DNA from: Cellulosimicrobium cellulans
GTDB lineage: Bacteria; Actinomycetota; Actinomycetes; Actinomycetales; Cellulomonadaceae
Assembly (NCBI RefSeq): GCF_024124905.1
Contig: NZ_JAMXST010000002.1
Location: forward strand, 1 to 64,000
Length of the DNA stretch: 64,000 nt
Direction of reading: 5' to 3'
Below the pieces are notes generated by a model that did no database searches, had not been told where the DNA came from, and worked only from the letters and a program-made list of their open reading frames with translations. Position 1 is the first letter of the stretch; every line of letters starts with the position of its first letter. The position numbers were made by a program, and so were the translations under genes. Shown here piece after piece: positions 19,397 to 27,805 of this stretch.

Positions 19397-20695
19397 GTGC
19401 TCAGCGCATTCGCCCGGGCTTTCCGGACGCCCGACCTGCGGCGCAAGCTGCTGTTCACGATCGCGATCATGGCGATCTTCCGGGTGGGGTCGTTCATCCC
19501 CACGCCGGGTGTGGACTACCCCAACGTGCAGCAGTGCATCGCGGAGACCGCCGACGGCAACGACCTGCTCGGCCTCGTCAACCTCTTCAGCGGTGGCGCC
19601 CTGCTCCAGCTGTCGATCTTCGCGCTCGGCATCATGCCGTACATCACCGCGAGCATCATCGTCCAGCTGCTGCGCGTCGTGATCCCTCGCTTCGAGGCGC
19701 TCCACAAGGAGGGCCAGTCGGGCCAGGCGAAGCTCACGCAGTACACGCGCTACCTGACGATCGCCCTCGCCATCCTCCAGTCGACGACCGTCATCACGAC
19801 GGCGCGCAACGGCCTGCTCTTCCAGGGCTGCTCGGTGGACGTCATCCCCGACGGCAGCTTCCTGACGATGGCGCTCATGGTCATCACCATGACCGCGGGC
19901 ACCGGCCTCATCATGTGGCTCGGCGAGCTCATCACCGAGCGCGGCGTCGGCAACGGCATGTCGCTCCTCATCTTCACGTCGATCGCCGCGAGCTTCCCGA
20001 CCGCCCTGTGGTCGATCGCCGGTGGTGCGAACGGCGCGACGAACTTCATCATCATGATCGCGGTCATCGTGGTCGTCATCGGCCTGGTCGTGTTCGTCGA
20101 GCAGTCCCAGCGCCGCGTCCCCGTCCAGTACGCCAAGCGCATGGTCGGGCGCCGCATGTACGGCGGGTCGAGCACCTACATCCCGATCAAGATCAACATG
20201 GCCGGCGTCATCCCGGTCATCTTCGCGGCCTCGTTGCTCGCGGTCCCGGGCCTCATCGCGCAGTTCGGCGACCAGAGCGCCGACTGGGTCATCTGGGTCA
20301 GCACGAACCTGGCCGACCCGGCCGCGCCGCTGCACATCGTGCTGTACGTGCTGATGATCCTGTTCTTCTGCTTCTTCTACACGTCGATCACGTTCAACCC
20401 GGACGAGGTCGCGGACAACATGAAGAAGTACGGCGGCTTCATCCCCGGCATCCGTGCCGGGCGGCCGACCGCCGAGTACCTCGACTACGTCATCACCCGC
20501 ATCACGTCCGCGGGCTCCATCTACCTCGCGCTCGTCGCCCTGCTGCCGACGCTGGTCCTCATCGGGCTCGGCGTGAGCACGAACATCCCGTTCGGTGGCT
20601 CCTCGATCATCATCGTCGTCGGCGTCGGCCTGGAGACGGTCAAGCAGATCAACTCCCAGCTGCAGCAGCGCCACTACGAAGGGTTCCTCCGTTGA
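19397..20695 (+). CDS. secY: Preprotein translocase channel subunit SecY
   Basis: Encodes 432 residues from GTG 19397, after CAGGAGGA. SecY forms the protein-conducting channel of the SecYEG membrane complex. Ten membrane segments can be drawn; GSFIPTPGVDY, the plug-region GGALLQLSIFALGIMPYITASI, and GGSSTYIPIKINMAGVIPVIFA are conserved. Its TGA overlaps the TTG of adk, linking the two. Confidence 0.98.
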   Translation: MLSAFARAFRTPDLRRKLLFTIAIMAIFRVGSFIPTPGVDYPNVQQCIAETADGNDLLGLVNLFSGGALLQLSIFALGIMPYITASIIVQLLRVVIPRFEALHKEGQSGQAKLTQYTRYLTIALAILQSTTVITTARNGLLFQGCSVDVIPDGSFLTMALMVITMTAGTGLIMWLGELITERGVGNGMSLLIFTSIAASFPTALWSIAGGANGATNFIIMIAVIVVVIGLVVFVEQSQRRVPVQYAKRMVGRRMYGGSSTYIPIKINMAGVIPVIFAASLLAVPGLIAQFGDQSADWVIWVSTNLADPAAPLHIVLYVLMILFFCFFYTSITFNPDEVADNMKKYGGFIPGIRAGRPTAEYLDYVITRITSAGSIYLALVALLPTLVLIGLGVSTNIPFGGSSIIIVVGVGLETVKQINSQLQQRHYEGFLR

Positions 20696-21303
20696 GCAAC
20701 GCCACCGACGGCCAGTCCACCTCGCGTCCCGCGCGCCTCGTCATCATGGGCCCGCAGGGCGCGGGCAAGGGGACGCAGGCCGCCCGGCTCGCCGAGCAGC
20801 TCGCCATCCCCGCGATCTCGACCGGAGACATCTTCCGGGCGAACATCAAGGGCGGCACGGAGCTCGGCAGGCTCGCGCAGGAGTACACCGCGAAGGGCGA
20901 CCTCGTCCCCGACTCGGTGACGAACGCGATGGTGCGCGACCGTCTCGCCCAGGACGATGCGGCGCAGGGGTTCATCCTCGACGGGTACCCCCGCAACGCG
21001 GCCCAGGTCGTCGAGCTCGACGCGATCCTCGCCGACCTGGGTGTCGCGCTCGACGGCGTCGTGGAGCTCACGGCCGACCGCGACGAGCTCCTCGCCCGAC
21101 TGGCGAAGCGCGCGGAGATCGAGGGCCGCGAGGACGACACCGAGGAGGCCATCGCGCGCCGCCTCGACATCTACGCCGAGCAGACGGCGCCGCTCACGTC
21201 CGCCTACGACGAGCGCGGCCTGCTCGTGCGTGTCGACGGCATCGGCGACGTCGACGAGATCACCGGACGCATCGTCTCGGCGCTGACCGCGCTCGTCGGC
21301 TGA
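20692..21303 (+). CDS. adk: Adenylate kinase
   Basis: Encodes 203 residues. The only usable start in frame is the TTG at 20692, which overlaps the secY stop; this gives about 13 extra residues before RLVIMGPQGAGKGTQ. Converts ATP + AMP to 2 ADP. The P-loop GPQGAGKGT, AMP-site STGDIFRANI and LDGYPRNAAQ are present. The LID is the short zinc-free type (EGREDDTEEAIARRL). Between secY and map as in most actinobacteria. Confidence 0.96.
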   Translation: MSNATDGQSTSRPARLVIMGPQGAGKGTQAARLAEQLAIPAISTGDIFRANIKGGTELGRLAQEYTAKGDLVPDSVTNAMVRDRLAQDDAAQGFILDGYPRNAAQVVELDAILADLGVALDGVVELTADRDELLARLAKRAEIEGREDDTEEAIARRLDIYAEQTAPLTSAYDERGLLVRVDGIGDVDEITGRIVSALTALVG

Positions 21304-21343
21304 GCGCCGTCCGTTCGTCCGTCAGGTTCTGGGGAGCAGCAGG

Positions 21344-22180
21344 GTGTTCGGTCGCGAGCGCATCGAGTACAAGACGCACGACCAGGTCCGGTCCATGCGC
21401 AGCGCCGGCCTCGTGGTCGCGCGGGCGCTCGAGACGGTCCGTGAGACCGTCCGCCCGGGCATGACGACGGCCGACCTGGACGCGCTCGCCGCCGCGGTGA
21501 TCGCCGACGCTGGCGCGACGCCGTCGTTCCTCGGCTACGAGGGATACCCGGCGTCGCTGTGCGTGTCCGTGAACGACGAGGTCGTGCACGGCATCCCCGG
21601 TCCGCGCGAGCTGCGCCCGGGCGACATCGTCTCCGTCGACTGCGGGGCGATCGTCGACGGCTGGCACGGCGACTCGGCCGTCTCCTTCGTCCTCGGAGAG
21701 GGCGAGCCGCGCGACGAGGCGCTCGTCGAGGCCACGCGCCGCGCGATGTGGGCGGGCATCGCCGCGCTCGCCACGCGCGAGCGGCTCGGCGACGTGGGTG
21801 CCGCGATCGAGGACTCGGTCCGGGTCTCGGGAGAGTCCGACGGCGTCTCCTACGGGATCGTCGAGGAGTACGTGGGCCACGGCATCGGCTCCGCGATGCA
21901 CCAGCCGCCCGACGTCCCGAACTACCGCACGCGTGAGAAGGGCCCGCGGCTGCGCCCGGGCATGTGCCTCGCGATCGAGCCGATGCTGACCCTCGGCGAC
22001 CGGTTCACCGAGGTCTGCGAGGACGACTGGACGGTCGTGACCGACGACGGCGCCCGTGCCGCGCACTGGGAGCACAGCGTCGCGATCCTCGACGAGGGGA
22101 TCTGGGTCCTCACCGCACCCGACGGCGGCGCGGCCGAGCTCGCGGAGCTCGGCGTCCGCGTCGCGCCCCTGGCGGCCTGA
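21344..22180 (+). CDS. map: Type I methionine aminopeptidase
   Basis: Encodes 278 residues from GTG 21344; GGGGAG lies 7 nt upstream. Removes the initiator methionine from nascent proteins. The pita-bread fold ligands are visible: VDCGAIVDGWHGDSA (two Asp), YVGHGIGSAMHQPP (His) and LAIEPMLTLGD (Glu), with the final Glu near AHWEHSVAI. The first residues lack the N-terminal extension of some actinobacterial paralogues. Confidence 0.96.
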   Translation: MFGRERIEYKTHDQVRSMRSAGLVVARALETVRETVRPGMTTADLDALAAAVIADAGATPSFLGYEGYPASLCVSVNDEVVHGIPGPRELRPGDIVSVDCGAIVDGWHGDSAVSFVLGEGEPRDEALVEATRRAMWAGIAALATRERLGDVGAAIEDSVRVSGESDGVSYGIVEEYVGHGIGSAMHQPPDVPNYRTREKGPRLRPGMCLAIEPMLTLGDRFTEVCEDDWTVVTDDGARAAHWEHSVAILDEGIWVLTAPDGGAAELAELGVRVAPLAA

Positions 22181-22495
22181 CGCCTCGACCCGCCCGGCAC
22201 CTGACGCCTGCGCGGCCCGGCGTCCGCACGGCACCTGTCTGGTCGGCCCGGCGCACGGCGGGGGAGTGACGCGTCGCACGACCTCCGGCGCCCGCCACGG
22301 TTTCGCGACTCTTGCCGAATGCCGTAGGATGGTCCGTCGGGTGTAGTCCGTGCACGTCGTTCGACCGGCCCCCGTCCCTCGGGACCCGGGCGACCGATCC
22401 TCGCACGCGGCTCCACGCACCTCCCACGAACGGACGACCCTCGGGTCGGGCGTGCGCGGGAGTACCAGCAGTTCAGACGAGAGTTAGCGGAGGAC
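22181..22495 (+). promoter_or_regulatory. infA: infA promoter and leader region
   Basis: 315 nt without a gene. TAGGAT (22325-22330) is a good -10 with TTTCGC (22301-22306) 18 nt upstream as a possible -35, giving a leader of about 160 nt. The map-proximal part is repetitive C/G-rich sequence with no clear terminator. Confidence 0.45.
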
Positions 22496-22717
22496 ATGGC
22501 AAAGAAGGACGGTGTCATCGAGATCGAGGGCAGCGTGGTCGAGGCCCTGCCGAACGCGATGTTCCGCGTGGAGCTGGCCAACGGTCACAAGGTTCTCGCG
22601 CACATCTCGGGCAAGATGCGCCAGCACTACATCCGGATCCTCCCCGAGGACCGGGTCGTGGTCGAGCTGAGCCCGTACGACCTGTCCCGCGGCCGGATCG
22701 TCTACCGCTACAAGTAG
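22496..22717 (+). CDS. infA: Translation initiation factor IF-1
   Basis: Encodes 73 residues ([19 protein letters not shown]), a single OB-fold. IF-1 occupies the A site of the 30S subunit during initiation. [33 protein letters not shown] is nearly invariant across bacteria. AGCGGAGGAC precedes the ATG. rpmJ follows after 95 nt. Confidence 0.98.
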   Translation: MAKKDGVIEIEGSVVEALPNAMFRVELANGHKVLAHISGKMRQHYIRILPEDRVVVELSPYDLSRGRIVYRYK

Positions 22718-22812
22718 TCGCCACGCGTCCACCCACTCACCCGCCTCGCCACCCGGATCCCGGGACCGCCCGTCGGTCGCGCCCGGAGCGGGGCACCACT
22801 GAGGGAACGAAG

Positions 22813-22926
22813 ATGAAGGTCAAGCCCAGCGTCAAGAAGATCTGCGACAAGTGCAAGGTGATCCGCCGGCACGGTCGCGTCATGGTGATCTGCGACAACC
22901 TGCGGCACAAGCAGCGCCAGGGCTGA
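22813..22926 (+). CDS. rpmJ: 50S ribosomal protein L36
   Basis: Encodes 37 residues ([21 protein letters not shown]). Zinc-binding form: C11, C14, C27 and H32 make the CxxC...CxxxxH ribbon. L36 contacts 23S rRNA near the base of the L7/L12 stalk. GAGGGAACGAAG lies upstream. Too short for most gene finders, but unmistakable. Confidence 0.98.
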   Translation: MKVKPSVKKICDKCKVIRRHGRVMVICDNLRHKQRQG

Positions 22927-23163
22927 GCCCGCGCCTGCGCCACGGGTGACGGTCCCTCGGGACCGCGGTCACCTGGCCGCCCGTCACGACGACGGACGAC
23001 CACCAGCGCACCACCACGAACCTGCTCGGCACCCCGGACACGCGTCCGGGAGGAGAGCGCCACAGGCAGGGGAACCCCCGGCTCGGAGGCCGGGGCCCAC
23101 GGAGCTCCCCGTGGGAGGGCGGTGCGAGAGACCTCCGACGAAGCACGAGGAGCCGAAAGGCAC
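22927..23163 (+). promoter_or_regulatory. rpsM: Structured rpmJ-rpsM intergenic leader
   Basis: 237 nt holding four hairpins: A, 22945-22973 (6 bp plus inner 5 bp); B, 23033-23039 with 23044-23050; C, 23076-23082 with 23089-23095; D, 23096-23102 with 23109-23115. A may end the infA-rpmJ transcript; B-D lie in the presumed rpsM leader, directly before the GAAAGG ribosome-binding site. No ORF. Confidence 0.5.
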
Positions 23164-23538
23164 ATGGCACGTCTCATCGGCGTCGACCTCCCCCGCGACA
23201 AGCGGCTCGAGGTTGCGCTCACCTACATCTACGGCGTCGGCCGTACCCGCGCCCAGCAGACGCTGGCCGCGACCGGCATCAGCCCGGACGCGCGCGTGAA
23301 GGACCTCGGCGACGCCGAGCTCGTCGCGCTCCGCGACTACCTCGAGGGCAACTACAAGCTCGAGGGTGACCTCCGTCGTGAGGTGGCCGCCGACATCCGC
23401 CGCAAGGTCGAGATCGGCACCTACCAGGGCCTGCGTCACCGCCGCGGCCTGCCCGTGCGCGGCCAGCGCACCAAGACCAACGCGCGTACGCGCAAGGGAC
23501 CCAAGCGCACCGTGGCCGGCAAGAAGAAGGCCCGCTGA
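23164..23538 (+). CDS. rpsM: 30S ribosomal protein S13
   Basis: Encodes 124 residues from ATG 23164 ([19 protein letters not shown]). S13 sits at the top of the 30S head, contacts L5 and P-site t[18 protein letters not shown] is the helix-hairpin-helix; [28 protein letters not shown] is the basic tail that reaches the P site. rpsK follows after 113 nt. Confidence 0.98.
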   Translation: MARLIGVDLPRDKRLEVALTYIYGVGRTRAQQTLAATGISPDARVKDLGDAELVALRDYLEGNYKLEGDLRREVAADIRRKVEIGTYQGLRHRRGLPVRGQRTKTNARTRKGPKRTVAGKKKAR

Positions 23539-23651
23539 GCCAGTCCGCAGGGCGGGCCCCGCTCGGGTGCTGACGTCGGCCGCACGGTCCACGTCGTCCC
23601 GGTCGGAGATCCCCGCGGTCAGACCACCTCAGACCAGGAGAGAAACGAAAG

Positions 23652-24056
23652 ATGCCTCCCAAGACTCGCGCCGCCGCTGGGCGCAAGCCTCGCCGCAAGG
23701 ACAAGAAGAACGTCCCCGCCGGCCAGGCGCACATCAAGAGCACGTTCAACAACACGATCGTGTCGATCACGGACCCGTCGGGCGCCGTGATCGCGTGGGC
23801 CTCCGGCGGCGACGTCGGCTTCAAGGGCTCGCGCAAGTCGACCCCCTTCGCCGCCGGCCTCGCGGCCGAGGCCGCTGCCCGCAAGGCGCAGGAGCACGGC
23901 ATGAAGAAGGTCGACGTCTTCGTCAAGGGCCCGGGCTCGGGTCGCGAGACGGCGATCCGCTCGCTGCAGTCGGCCGGCCTCGAGGTCGGCTCGATCCAGG
24001 ACGTCACGCCGCAGGCGCACAACGGGTGCCGCCCGCCCAAGCGTCGTCGCGTCTGA
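23652..24056 (+). CDS. rpsK: 30S ribosomal protein S11
   Basis: Encodes 134 residues. S11 binds the platform of the 30S subunit near the E site. [27 protein letters not shown] and [17 protein letters not shown] are diagnostic. An AGGAGAGAAACG motif precedes the ATG. In mycobacteria rpsD follows here; in this window rpoA is next, so rpsD is elsewhere, as in Streptomyces. Confidence 0.98.
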   Translation: MPPKTRAAAGRKPRRKDKKNVPAGQAHIKSTFNNTIVSITDPSGAVIAWASGGDVGFKGSRKSTPFAAGLAAEAAARKAQEHGMKKVDVFVKGPGSGRETAIRSLQSAGLEVGSIQDVTPQAHNGCRPPKRRRV

Positions 24057-24072
24057 CCCTCGTCGTCGGCGT

Positions 24073-24120
24073 GCCGTCGACGGGCCGCCCGGTCACCGAC
24101 CGGCCGAGCCCGTCGACGGC
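24073..24120 (+). terminator. Nested hairpin between rpsK and rpoA
   Basis: A perfect 13-bp stem (24073-24085 with 24108-24120) encloses a second 6-bp stem (24089-24094 with 24098-24103). It lies in the 217-nt gap before rpoA and may reduce read-through or process the mRNA. Confidence 0.55.
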
Positions 24121-24273
24121 GCCCGTCACGGGGCAGCAGCCTCCTGACGGGGTCGACGCACCCTTCCCGACCGGGTGGACAGAGTCCCGGCCGGGGCCGC
24201 GTGCCGCAGGCACGCACCTCGCCTTGAACCGTGCAGCGTCATATGGCGGACGCTCACCGAAAGGAAACCACCA

Positions 24274-25290
24274 GTGCTGATCGCACAGCGCCCCACCTTG
24301 ACCGAAGAGGTCATCTCGGAGAACCGTTCGCGCTTCTCCATCGAGCCGCTGGAGCCCGGCTTCGGCTACACGCTCGGCAACTCGCTGCGTCGCACGCTGC
24401 TGTCGTCCATCCCGGGCGCGGCGGTCACCTCCATCCGCATCGACGGTGTGCTCCACGAGTTCACCACCGTGCCGGGTGTGAAGGAGGACGTGACCGAGGT
24501 CATCCTCAACATCAAGAACCTCGTCGTCTCCTCGGAGAACGACGAGCCCGTCGTGATGTACCTGCGCAAGCAGGGTGCTGGTGCGGTCACCGCGGCGGAC
24601 ATCGTCCCGCCCGCGGGTGTGGAGGTCCACAACCCCGAGCTGCACATCGCCACGCTCAACGACAAGGGCAAGCTCGAGATCGAGCTGACCGTCGAGCGCG
24701 GCCGTGGGTACGTCTCGGCCTCGCAGAACAAGTCCTTCGACGCCGAGATCGGGCGCATCCCGGTCGACTCGATCTACTCGCCGGTCCTCAAGGTGACCTA
24801 CAAGGTCGAGGCGACGCGTGTCGAGCAGCGTACGGACTTCGACAAGCTGGTCGTGGACGTCGAGACGAAGCCGGCCATCTCGCCGCGCGACGCGCTCGCG
24901 TCGGCGGGCAAGACGCTGGTGGAGCTCTTCGGCCTGGCCCGTGAGCTCAACGTCGAGGCCGAGGGCATCGAGATCGGCCCGTCGCCGACGGACGCGGCTC
25001 TCGCCGCGGACCTGGCGCTGCCGATCGAGGAGCTCAACCTCACGATCCGCTCGTACAACTGCCTCAAGCGCGAGGGCATCCACCAGGTGGGCGAGCTCGT
25101 CGCACGCAGCGAGGCGGACCTGCTGGACATCCGCAACTTCGGTGCGAAGTCCATCAACGAGGTGAAGGAGAAGCTCGCCGAGCTCGGCCTGTCCCTCAAG
25201 GACTCGCCGCTCGACTTCGACCCGTCGGCCGCCGCGTACTACGACGGCGACGACGAGGCGACGTTCTCGGACACCGAGCAGCAGTACTGA
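24274..25290 (+). CDS. rpoA: RNA polymerase alpha subunit
   Basis: Encodes 338 residues from GTG 24274 ([12 protein letters not shown]), after GAAAGGA. The N-terminal domain (1-230) dimerises and nucleates the core enzyme: [25 protein letters not shown] is invariant. The C-terminal domain (about 250-320; [20 protein letters not shown] and [14 protein letters not shown]) binds UP elements and activators. An acidic tail ([17 protein letters not shown]) follows. Confidence 0.98.
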   Translation: MLIAQRPTLTEEVISENRSRFSIEPLEPGFGYTLGNSLRRTLLSSIPGAAVTSIRIDGVLHEFTTVPGVKEDVTEVILNIKNLVVSSENDEPVVMYLRKQGAGAVTAADIVPPAGVEVHNPELHIATLNDKGKLEIELTVERGRGYVSASQNKSFDAEIGRIPVDSIYSPVLKVTYKVEATRVEQRTDFDKLVVDVETKPAISPRDALASAGKTLVELFGLARELNVEAEGIEIGPSPTDAALAADLALPIEELNLTIRSYNCLKREGIHQVGELVARSEADLLDIRNFGAKSINEVKEKLAELGLSLKDSPLDFDPSAAAYYDGDDEATFSDTEQQY

Positions 25291-25364
25291 GCCTGCGGCT
25301 CTAGACACCTCAGCGCGTCCGGGTCCGCACCTGCGGCGCGAACACTTCCCAAGGAGCACATCCC

Positions 25365-25928
25365 ATGCCTACCCCCGCCAAGGGCCCCCGGCTCGGCAGC
25401 GGACCGGCTCACGAGCGCCTGATGCTCGCGAACCTGTCCACCCAGCTCTTCGAGCACGGCCGCATCACGACCACCGAGACCAAGGCGAAGCGTCTGCGCC
25501 CGGTGGCCGAGCGCCTCATCACGTTCGCCAAGCGCGGCGACCTGCACGCGCGTCGTCGCGTCCTGCGCGTCGTGCGCGACAAGTCCGTGGTGCACACGCT
25601 GTTCACCGAGATCGCCCCGCAGATGGCGGAGCGTGAGGGTGGCTACACGCGCATCACGAAGGTCGGCACGCGCAAGGGCGACAACGCGCCCCTCGCCGTG
25701 ATCGAGCTCGTGACCGAGCCCGTCAGCCCCAAGCAGGCCGTCGTCCGCGAGGCGGAGAAGGCCGCGGAGAAGGCGAGCAAGAAGAAGGCTGACAAGCCGG
25801 CCAAGAAGGCCGACGCGGTCGAGGACGCGCCCGTCGAGGACGCTCCCGTCGCCGTCGAGGACGCTCCCGCCGAGGACGTCCAGGACGCGCCCGTCGAGGA
25901 CGCCGCCGAGGAGAAGAAGGAGGCCTGA
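25365..25928 (+). CDS. rplQ: 50S ribosomal protein L17 with acidic tail
   Basis: Encodes 187 residues. L17 surrounds the tunnel exit. The core is typical: [36 protein letters not shown] and the final YTRI. After about residue 120 comes a Lys/Ala segment and then an acidic repeat built on [10 protein letters not shown], absent from E. coli L17 but common in actinobacteria. AAGGAG precedes the ATG. Confidence 0.97.
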   Translation: MPTPAKGPRLGSGPAHERLMLANLSTQLFEHGRITTTETKAKRLRPVAERLITFAKRGDLHARRRVLRVVRDKSVVHTLFTEIAPQMAEREGGYTRITKVGTRKGDNAPLAVIELVTEPVSPKQAVVREAEKAAEKASKKKADKPAKKADAVEDAPVEDAPVAVEDAPAEDVQDAPVEDAAEEKKEA

Positions 25929-25965
25929 GCCTCCTCGATCGACTCTCGGGGTCTTCCGCGACCCC

Positions 25966-26009
25966 ACGCCGCAGGGCCCGGGACCGTACGGTCCCGGGCC
26001 CTGCGGCGT
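25966..26009 (+). terminator. rpoA-rplQ terminator, 44-nt perfect palindrome
   Basis: Every base from 25966 to 26009 pairs about the centre at 25987/25988, giving a 22-bp inverted repeat without a mismatch, 37 nt after the rplQ stop. In RNA it gives a very strong hairpin followed by TT. Confidence 0.9.
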
Positions 26010-26057
26010 TCTGCCGCCCTGCCGGCGTCGGTGTGCGTGCGGCCGCGAAGGTGGGTG

Positions 26058-26145
26058 CGAGATCGGCCCGTACGGCCGAGATCGACCTTCGGGAGGTCGA
26101 CGTCGCGACGTCCGGGTCGATCTCGCGTCGAGGAGGGCCTACGGT
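26058..26145 (+). promoter_or_regulatory. Operator-like repeats and leaderless promoter of the hydrolase gene
   Basis: CGAGATCG occurs at 26058-26065 and 26077-26084 and inverted at 26118-26125. The second and third copies belong to an 11-bp inverted repeat (26077-26087 with 26115-26125) around the palindrome GACGTCGCGACGTC (26099-26112). TACGGT (26140-26145) is the -10, 6 nt before GTG 26152. Confidence 0.5.
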
Positions 26146-26151
26146 CGAGAC

Positions 26152-26967
26152 GTGACGAGTGTCGACTCCTCCCTGGCGGCGTGGCCGCCCGTCGTGCTCG
26201 TGCACGGCTCGCGCACGTCGCGGTCGATGTGGCGCGACCAGCTCGCGGCCCTGCGCCGCGCGGGCGTCGACGCGGTGGCCGTGGACCTGCCGGGGCACGG
26301 GGCGCGGCGGGGCGAGGCGTTCACCCTGGACGGTGCCGTGGAGGCCGTCGCGTCCGGGATCGACGAGCTCGGCGGGCGTGCGCTCGTCGTCGGGCTGTCG
26401 CTCGGCGGCTACGTCGCGATCGAGGCACGGGCTCGTCACCCCGAGCGCGTCGTCGGCCTCGTGGCCGCCGCCTGCTCGACACCGCCCGCCACCCGACTGC
26501 GCGGGGGCTGGCTCCTCGTCGCGCGCGGCATCGAGCGCCTGCCCGACGGTGGAGCGGGGCTCAACCAGGCGCTCGTCGACCGGGCGCTGACGCCGCAGGC
26601 CGCGGCCGACCTCGCGGCCGGCGGCTTCGCGCTCGACGTGATGAGCGCGATCCTGCGCGAGGTCGAGGCGGTCGACCCGGTGTCCGCGCTCGCCGCCGCG
26701 GACTCGCCCGTGTGGGTGGTCAACGGGCGGTGGGACCACTTCCGGTTCGGGGAGCGGGGGTTCGTCGAGGCGGCCCGGCGCGGGGGAGCGCCCGCGCGGC
26801 TCGTGGTGATCCCGGGCGCGCGGCACCTCGTGAGCCTCGACGCGCCGGTCGCGTTCAACCGGGCCCTGCTCGACGCCCACCGCGCGGTCGCGGCGGGTCG
26901 TCCGGCCCCCGGGGCGGACGGGGCGCCGCCCGCGGGCGTCGCCCCGCGCCGCGCCGTCGAGCGCTGA
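26152..26967 (+). CDS. Alpha/beta hydrolase
   Basis: Encodes 271 residues from GTG 26152. Alpha/beta fold: oxyanion-hole HGSR (18-21), nucleophile elbow GLSLGG with Ser83, acid region NGRWDHF and catalytic-His candidate in GARHLVSLDAP. Cytoplasmic, no signal peptide; substrate cannot be told (esterase, lactonase or similar). The C-terminal 25 residues are Pro/Ala-rich. Convergent with the ROK kinase: stops are 5 nt apart, with no terminator between them. Confidence 0.85.
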   Translation: MTSVDSSLAAWPPVVLVHGSRTSRSMWRDQLAALRRAGVDAVAVDLPGHGARRGEAFTLDGAVEAVASGIDELGGRALVVGLSLGGYVAIEARARHPERVVGLVAAACSTPPATRLRGGWLLVARGIERLPDGGAGLNQALVDRALTPQAAADLAAGGFALDVMSAILREVEAVDPVSALAAADSPVWVVNGRWDHFRFGERGFVEAARRGGAPARLVVIPGARHLVSLDAPVAFNRALLDAHRAVAAGRPAPGADGAPPAGVAPRRAVER

Positions 26968-26972
26968 GGCGG

Positions 26973-27743
26973 TCAGGCCGGCGGCAGGTCCCAGGCGCGT
27001 GCACCGCCGACGAGCGCCGCGGAGTTGGGGACGACCACGACGTCGTCGCCGAGGCGGTCGAGGACGCTCGGGGCGATCTGCCGCGAGTTCCCGCCGCCCA
27101 GGTACAGCCGGTCCCACCAGAAGACGGGCCGCAGGCCCTCGACGACCGCGAGGACGCGCCGCGACCACAGCCCGTTGCCGAGCCGGCGGCGTTCCGGCTC
27201 GCCGACGTACTCGTCGTAGGTGGTGCCGCGCCGCACCGGGGCGCGCGACCACTCGAGGTGCGGCGAGAGCCGCCCGCCGTGGAAGAGCGCCGACCCCAGC
27301 CCCGTCCCGAGCGTCAGCACGAGCTCGAGCCCGGACGCCGCGACGACGCCCGCGCCGTGCACCTCGGCGTCGTTGAGCACGAGCGCGGGCACGCCGAGCC
27401 GCCGGGCGACGGCCGCCTGGACGTCGAAGCTCGTCCATGCCTCGACGAGCGCCGGGTCGACGCGCGAGCGGGGTCCGCTGCGGGTGACGTAGTGCGGGGT
27501 GTGCACGACGACCCCGCGCCGGATCATGCCGGGCATCCCGACGGTGGCCCGGTCGGCGGGCGGCAGCGTGGCCGCGATCTCCGCGATCGTCTCGACCAGC
27601 AGCTCGGGGGGCAGCGGGTAGGGCGTGGGCACGCGGACGGCGGCGGCGTGGGCGGTGCCCGACGCGTCGAGCACGTTGGCCTTGATCCCGCCGCCTCCGC
27701 AGTCGACGGCGAGGGTGCGGACGTCTGCGCGGTCGCCGGTCAT
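26973..27743 (-). CDS. ROK-family sugar kinase, polyphosphate-glucokinase-like
   Basis: Encodes 256 residues from ATG 27743. ROK/PPGK features: phosphate loop DCGGGGIKANVLD near the start, catalytic Asp in VLNDAEVHGAG and GTGLGSALF. Actinobacterial polyphosphate glucokinases phosphorylate glucose with polyphosphate or ATP and have this size, but the first loop differs from classical PPGK, so substrate and donor are open. Divergent from truA across a 62-nt promoter region. Confidence 0.78.
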   Translation of the reverse strand: MTGDRADVRTLAVDCGGGGIKANVLDASGTAHAAAVRVPTPYPLPPELLVETIAEIAATLPPADRATVGMPGMIRRGVVVHTPHYVTRSGPRSRVDPALVEAWTSFDVQAAVARRLGVPALVLNDAEVHGAGVVAASGLELVLTLGTGLGSALFHGGRLSPHLEWSRAPVRRGTTYDEYVGEPERRRLGNGLWSRRVLAVVEGLRPVFWWDRLYLGGGNSRQIAPSVLDRLGDDVVVVPNSAALVGGARAWDLPPA

Positions 27744-27791
27744 GGGCGGCAGCGTAGGCACGACGACGCGCGTGCCGCACGGCCGGGCGAC

Positions 27792-27797
27792 TACGGT
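27792..27797 (+). promoter_or_regulatory. truA: truA leaderless promoter -10 box
   Basis: TACGGT ends 8 nt before GTG 27806, the spacing expected when transcription starts at the start codon itself. No strong -35 is visible. Confidence 0.5.
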
Positions 27798-27805
27798 GAA
27801 CTCCC

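Noticed and set aside
23539-24273. Missing rpsD between rpsK and rpoA
   Set aside because: Not a deletion signal: Streptomyces and other actinobacteria also carry rpsD elsewhere.
26967-26973. Terminator between the convergent hydrolase and ROK kinase genes
   Set aside because: Stops are 5 nt apart and no hairpin is visible there.
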